A DNA stretch of 64,000 nt from Ophioderma brevispina (taxonomy: Eukaryota; Echinodermata; Ophiuroidea; Amphilepidida; Ophiodermatidae), in assembly GCA_023653785.1 (NCBI GenBank), contig JAMKCH010087969.1, forward strand, positions 1 through 64,000, read 5' to 3'. The notes under the pieces are model-generated. The model ran no database searches, had not been told where the DNA came from, and worked only from the letters and a program-made list of their open reading frames with translations. The translations under genes and the position numbers were made by a program. Shown piece by piece: positions 59,933 through 64,000 of the stretch (positions are counted from its first letter, which is position 1; the number at the start of each line of letters is the position of its first letter).

Positions 59933-60768
59933 TTAAGGTAGAAAGATCCTAATCAAACTAAAGTCTTAATTTAAAAACATTTTTCATGTCTATTCATCAT
60001 AATGTTAAAGTATATACACTTTCTGAATAAAATTTGTCAAATAGAGATCCAATATGACCGCCAATGGTTGCCATTTTGAAGAAATTTTGATGCGTTCTCC
60101 TGACCAAAGTGTACCACCTATCAACATAAAACTTGGTATTTATGATAATTACACAATTTGCCTTGTTCTGACGATTTTATTTTTTCTAATTTATGAAACG
60201 GTTTTGATTAATATTCAAAAATATGAAAATTACATGAATTTCACAGCTCATTATTATGTTTAATGCTAATAACTCCAAATCGGGGTAGACTTTTAAAAAA
60301 TAAAAAGCGACAGTACAAGCAGTATCATCTAATGAACAACTCTGGCAAATGACATTTTATTTGAAGAAACAAAACTGGAGATATTGTGCATCGAAAATGA
60401 CACTTTGGTCCAAAAATAAAAACTGAGAAATAGGCAAAAATAGGTTTTCGGATACTTACTGGTCATAATTAACATCACCAGTGTTCTTGCAGCCATTACA
60501 TTACTTTCCTTAACCCCTATGTAAAAGAGGTTGTATTTGCCTGATTCCCTGGTCTGTATAGAACAAAGTGTTTCCATTTTTTTTATTTCTGTAAGTTTTT
60601 GCAAATATCCGTAACTACGGTCTAAACGCGTTGCTAAGGAAACAAACATTATTAAATATGGTAATTAGCATTTTCGGATTTTTCATGGTTGAAATTACTA
60701 AAAACTGGACAAAATTGAAAATTGATTTCTTTAAGGAAAAAAAATTGATTAGGATCTTTCTACCTTAA
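59933..60768. mobile_element. 836-bp TTAA-flanked non-autonomous element
   Basis: Terminal repeats are perfect: TTAAGGTAGAAAGATCCTAA and then TCAA on the left, and the exact reverse complement ending with TTAA at 60768. The interior has GACCGCCAATGGTTGCCATTTT and no transposase. It sits between the two receptor exons. The frames at 60054-60263 (+) and 60329-60649 (-) belong to it. Confidence 0.88.
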
Positions 60769-60946
60769 CTTGGATGTGTCGCTCTGTTTGTCTGTCTGTC
60801 TGTGCTGAGGGATACTTGTGACTTCATTTCCTATACATTTAATTCTGTCATTGTTTGTGTATCTCATTTACAAATACATAAATGTATTTTATATTGAACA
60901 TGTCGGTACAGGAAGTAAGATTGATTTTCATATATAAATATATCTC

Positions 60947-60949
<3 letters not shown>

Positions 60950-61020
<71 letters not shown>
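60950..61020. repeat. (TA)n microsatellite
   Basis: About 60 bp of uninterrupted TA follows an imperfect start. The Tyr-Ile frame across it is an artefact. Confidence 0.95.
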
Positions 61021-61022
<2 letters not shown>

Positions 61023-62659
61023 ATAATTTTTTTTACGTTTTTGTTCATACTTCTCTAGAGACGAATATATTTGATTTGATTTCAAGCGAATACCCTTAAA
61101 GAAAGCTTCTTGAAAACGCGTACCCACACTTCAATGTTAACATTTGAAGAAAGGTTCATCAATGAAACATCGCGTAGTATAAAATATCACTCAGTATCCC
61201 ACTGAGAAGCCAGAATTTGATTGACATTTAGCGCCATTTCTATCTTGGTAATGATACCATGATGTATTCAATAAGTGTTGAAAATGACAGGGTATATTTT
61301 CCGACCATTTGCACTATACATGGGACATGCATCTTCTATCCTACCCTAAGCGGTTTATTCAACTGACTTAACTGACTTAATTTCATAATATCTTCAGAGG
61401 AACGTGTTTGTTGTTATATATTTCGAGGTTAAAAAAATATTTTTTTTCAATACATGCACACTGGTTTACTTTAGGTGATGTTGAAGAAGATGTATTCCTC
61501 AGCTAATTGAAAAAAAGACACGTAACGATGTAATTTAGGTCAAGGTTTTCAACCTTCTTCATTGCAATTTGTTCCTTTTATCTAATAATCTGATTTTAAA
61601 TTTTGTATTTTTAGGGGATCGCACACACAGCTGCAAAAAGGTTATCAAAACCTAGTAGGCAAATTTGTCAAAATTGAAGGCCGCTGTAATTTTATGCTGC
61701 TTGCCTTGAATGAAGTTGTTTTTTTAAATAGGCATTAGTGAAATATAGTAATCCCAGCGCGTGACCGAACTGCTTTTTGGAAACGAAATGAGATTCACCC
61801 ATTTATCGGCAACATAAGAGTGGTTGCCTTCCTAAGGTATATTCATGAGGATGATTTCAAATCTGAGGCATGCTTAGCTGGACGGTGACGGAAAACCGTA
61901 TTTCCGATTGTTCTCTGGTTTTCCAGCGGTTAACTCTTTCGGGGATTCAAATTGCCGCCATTTTGGGAGATAACGGAATATGGCATACTTGTAGGACATC
62001 CGATGATCTTAAATCGAGCTCATACGAATGAACCTGTGATCATAATTTCCGCCAAATACAACGTTAGGAACTTATGTAACTGTAAATAGCGCGAAATTGC
62101 ATTGCTATTAGGTACAGAAATTCTCTCCCAGATTCTGTAGGTAAATTAAGAAATACAAATTAGATATGCCAGGCCGACTCTTTAAGTATCTGTTACATTC
62201 GATAGGAATGCTACATTGAGAGCAATAAGGTATGCACACACTAACCAACACACATTCAATATACCAAACTCATTGACGATATGCTATAATTGACCATGAG
62301 CGCAGGTTGAGCGTAGTAATATAATATTAAAACCGGCAGCAAACGACCATTGGACTCGGTTTATTTCTAGCATAATTTGTGTCAATAAATAGCCATTCCG
62401 TCACTCTGTGTGTGTAAGTGTGTGTTGTAATGACGTGGTACACACAATACCGTGTTTTTTCAACCAAAAAATGCCACTTCATAACCAACTCGCAGCATAA
62501 TGGCGCGGATATTAACGTAGGCACTTGTTACAGATATAAAGAATGGCGTTGCCACTTGGTTGTCAGGAATTTGTGGATGCACCTACGCTGACATTCTTCT
62601 TCCACTTCAACCTGAGTTGGGGATGTTGATTGGTATCAGATTTCAACTATATTACCATC

Positions 62660-63383
62660 ATGTTTTATATGTATACCTTTGCACGCCTGCTTCTAATCGG
62701 CGTTTGTTGTAGTCCATTGACTTCCACAATCGCGACCAACTTCCGCATTGCTATCCTTCTACCAGAGTACCATAGCAATCTGTCGGAAGTTCCGCCGCAC
62801 TTGCGAGATGGTCTCGAACCAGCTTGGCCATTCTTTCTTCAAATGGTAATGCCCGCCATACAAATAGCACTTGAGAAGATCATGGAGATCTTTCCTGAGT
62901 TCCATTTTATCTTACGAGCCGAAAACTCATACTGTGCTGGTCCCCAGACCCAATTTCAGGCGGTGGAACTGAGGTACAAGTTTGATACAGACGTGTTCTT
63001 TGGACCGTGCTGCGAATTTTCCGCAGCACCTGTTGTCAGATTTTTGTCATTCTGGAATTTACCTCTTATTACAGCAGGTGCTATGGCACATGGTTTCAAT
63101 ATAGATGTAGACAATAGCAACAGATATGTAACAAGAACACAAGGGTCTTATACAAAATTGGCGGAGTGTTTGGTAGAATTTTTGGAAGAATACAGGTGGA
63201 AAAACCTTATGTTAATGTATGAAGAATTCGAGTACTTGGAAAGAAGGGATTGCTATATTTGTTTGGGTTCAGTGGACACACTATTGAACAGCCTTAATTT
63301 TACATTTTCTGAGGCCCAAAAGTTTGAAAGAGATGATGATTTCAAGACGCTCCTGTTGGATCATGTGAAACACGAGAGTAGAA
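62660..63383 (+). CDS. Receptor guanylate-cyclase/natriuretic peptide receptor-like protein, first coding exon (copy 2)
   Basis: About 241 residues plus one base to a phase-1 donor (A|GTAAGT). I start it at the ATG at 62660; the frame is open a little further upstream but has no earlier ATG. Residues 1-21 look like a signal peptide (ARLLLIGVCC core). NFRIAILLPEY (27-37) opens the ANF-receptor domain. AWPFF (55-59), FFGPCC (113-118), AP...F...WNLPLIT (123-138), YVTRTQG (156-162) and W...MLMYEE (180-189) follow. Cys92 and Cys118 keep the 26-residue spacing of copy 1; extra Cys at 117, 170 and 201 are specific to this copy, Cys198 aligns with Cys199 of copy 1. Possible N-glycosylation at N40 and N213. 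It carries an insertion of about 5 residues before AWPFF and a shorter loop after PLIT relative to copy 1. The remaining domains would lie beyond the window. Confidence 0.88.
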
Positions 63384-64000
63384 GTAAGTAGGACTCATCT
63401 TACCTAGATAATGTTCGTCTTTGGTCGAGCTGGCCACATTATGCAACCGTCACTGGGAATCTTGACCGACCCCCACAAGCCTTCTGGCATAAACCAGCGA
63501 GGCAAAGATTCATCTCATATTCACTTATAATGAAAATATTTTGCCAAAATTTATCAAGTCAGTTTTGTAAGTTCAGGATTCACTTCGGTGCAATATTTTT
63601 CGATTCACCATTTAATCACAAGGTCAAAATTAAAATAGATAACGATTCACCCCTACCATAAAAAAAAAGGATTCACTATGTCCCGGTATTTTATACATGA
63701 AGATTCGACGCTGGGGTAGAGACGTTCAATCACGATCCTTGAAGGGAGAGTACAAGACACCCTTTTCATGACGGCTTCGTTGAAGGGGATGGCCCGATTT
63801 AAATACACACATATCTTATCTTGATTTAATGACCTTGACCCCTATAACTCTTCTGTAATGTTTCACGCCGATATTTTAAATAAATTTATTGGCATGATTC
63901 TATTGACACAGATATAATAAAATATCTCTAAATAAGACGTACCGGCTGGTTTTCATGGTCATTTGAGTATTCCATGTGAAAAAATCAAGATTTATTCCGA
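63384..64000 (+). other. Start of intron after receptor exon copy 2
   Basis: It begins GTAAGTAGG and shows no further coding frame up to the window edge. Confidence 0.7.

Larger units (their letters stand above)
59184..62659 (+). other. Interval between the two receptor exons (intron and/or intergenic)
   Basis: It begins with the donor GTGAGTATAT. I find no ANF-receptor second-half, transmembrane/kinase-homology or cyclase-like frame. It holds TG and TA simple repeats (59750-59802 and 60950-61020) and one DNA transposon remnant (59933-60768). The 120 bp before the second ATG include a TATA-like GATATAAAG at 62533-62541. The lack of further exons is what makes the pair unusual. Confidence 0.6.

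Noticed and set aside
60864..61127. Tyr-Ile repeat frame
   Set aside because: Translation of the (TA)n tract.
62630..62659. Upstream extension of receptor exon 2 reading frame
   Set aside because: The extension opens with TTG, not ATG; the ATG at 62660 gives a normal signal peptide.
1..64000. CRISPR array, operon, or prokaryotic features
   Set aside because: No regularly spaced repeats of CRISPR type, and gene structure with splice donors indicates a eukaryote.

Overview
The window looks like animal (metazoan) nuclear DNA. It is AT-rich, has no long uninterrupted genes, carries microsatellites and many short inverted-repeat transposon remnants, and its only convincing genes show large coding exons ending at GT splice donors. 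Receptor guanylate-cyclase/natriuretic-peptide-receptor type ligand-binding exons in tandem, a non-LTR retrotransposon remnant, tRNA-derived repeats and a LINE-like TTGATTGA tail would fit a marine invertebrate, for example a hemichordate, echinoderm, cephalochordate or mollusc. The sequence alone does not decide the species.

Genes. Two confident coding exons sit at the right end on the + strand: 58448-59183 and 62660-63383. Each encodes a signal peptide followed by the N-terminal half of an ANF-receptor (periplasmic-binding-protein-like) extracellular domain. The two are clear paralogues, about 4.2 kb apart, and both end in a phase-1 splice donor at the same aligned position (Ser-Arg, then A|GT). 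I see no further receptor exons between them. They are therefore either the first exons of two tandem genes, the first truncated, or alternative first exons that share downstream exons outside the window. Two weaker coding candidates are an orphan hydrophobic exon with a good start context and donor (48674-48975, +) and a short N-terminal peptide repeated twice on the minus strand with only synonymous differences (21282-21307 and 22243-22266).

Layout. 1-6.8 kb: a 3' LINE-like tail, two copies of a tRNA-promoter-containing inverted-repeat element (one split by a nested foldback element) and a 1.4 kb inverted-arm element. 6.8-24.5 kb: mostly featureless, with GT repeats, tandem duplications, foldback elements, further tRNA-like repeats and perfect palindromes. 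24.6-26.4 kb: decayed minus-strand non-LTR retrotransposon ORF (thumb to C terminus). 26.4-36 kb: more MITEs, a POU/SOX-motif duplication, low-complexity AT/TAA DNA and a 10-bp-periodic AGGTCA array. 36-57 kb: dense non-autonomous DNA transposons, several with TTAA ends, including three TTAA-type elements within 1.4 kb at 49.3-50.6 kb. 57-64 kb: the receptor exons, with one more TTAA element in the interval between them.

Most of the window is intergenic or intronic DNA shaped by small class II elements. The two points most worth following are the paired receptor first exons and the element family that combines DNA-transposon-like inverted termini with an internal RNA polymerase III type tRNA promoter.
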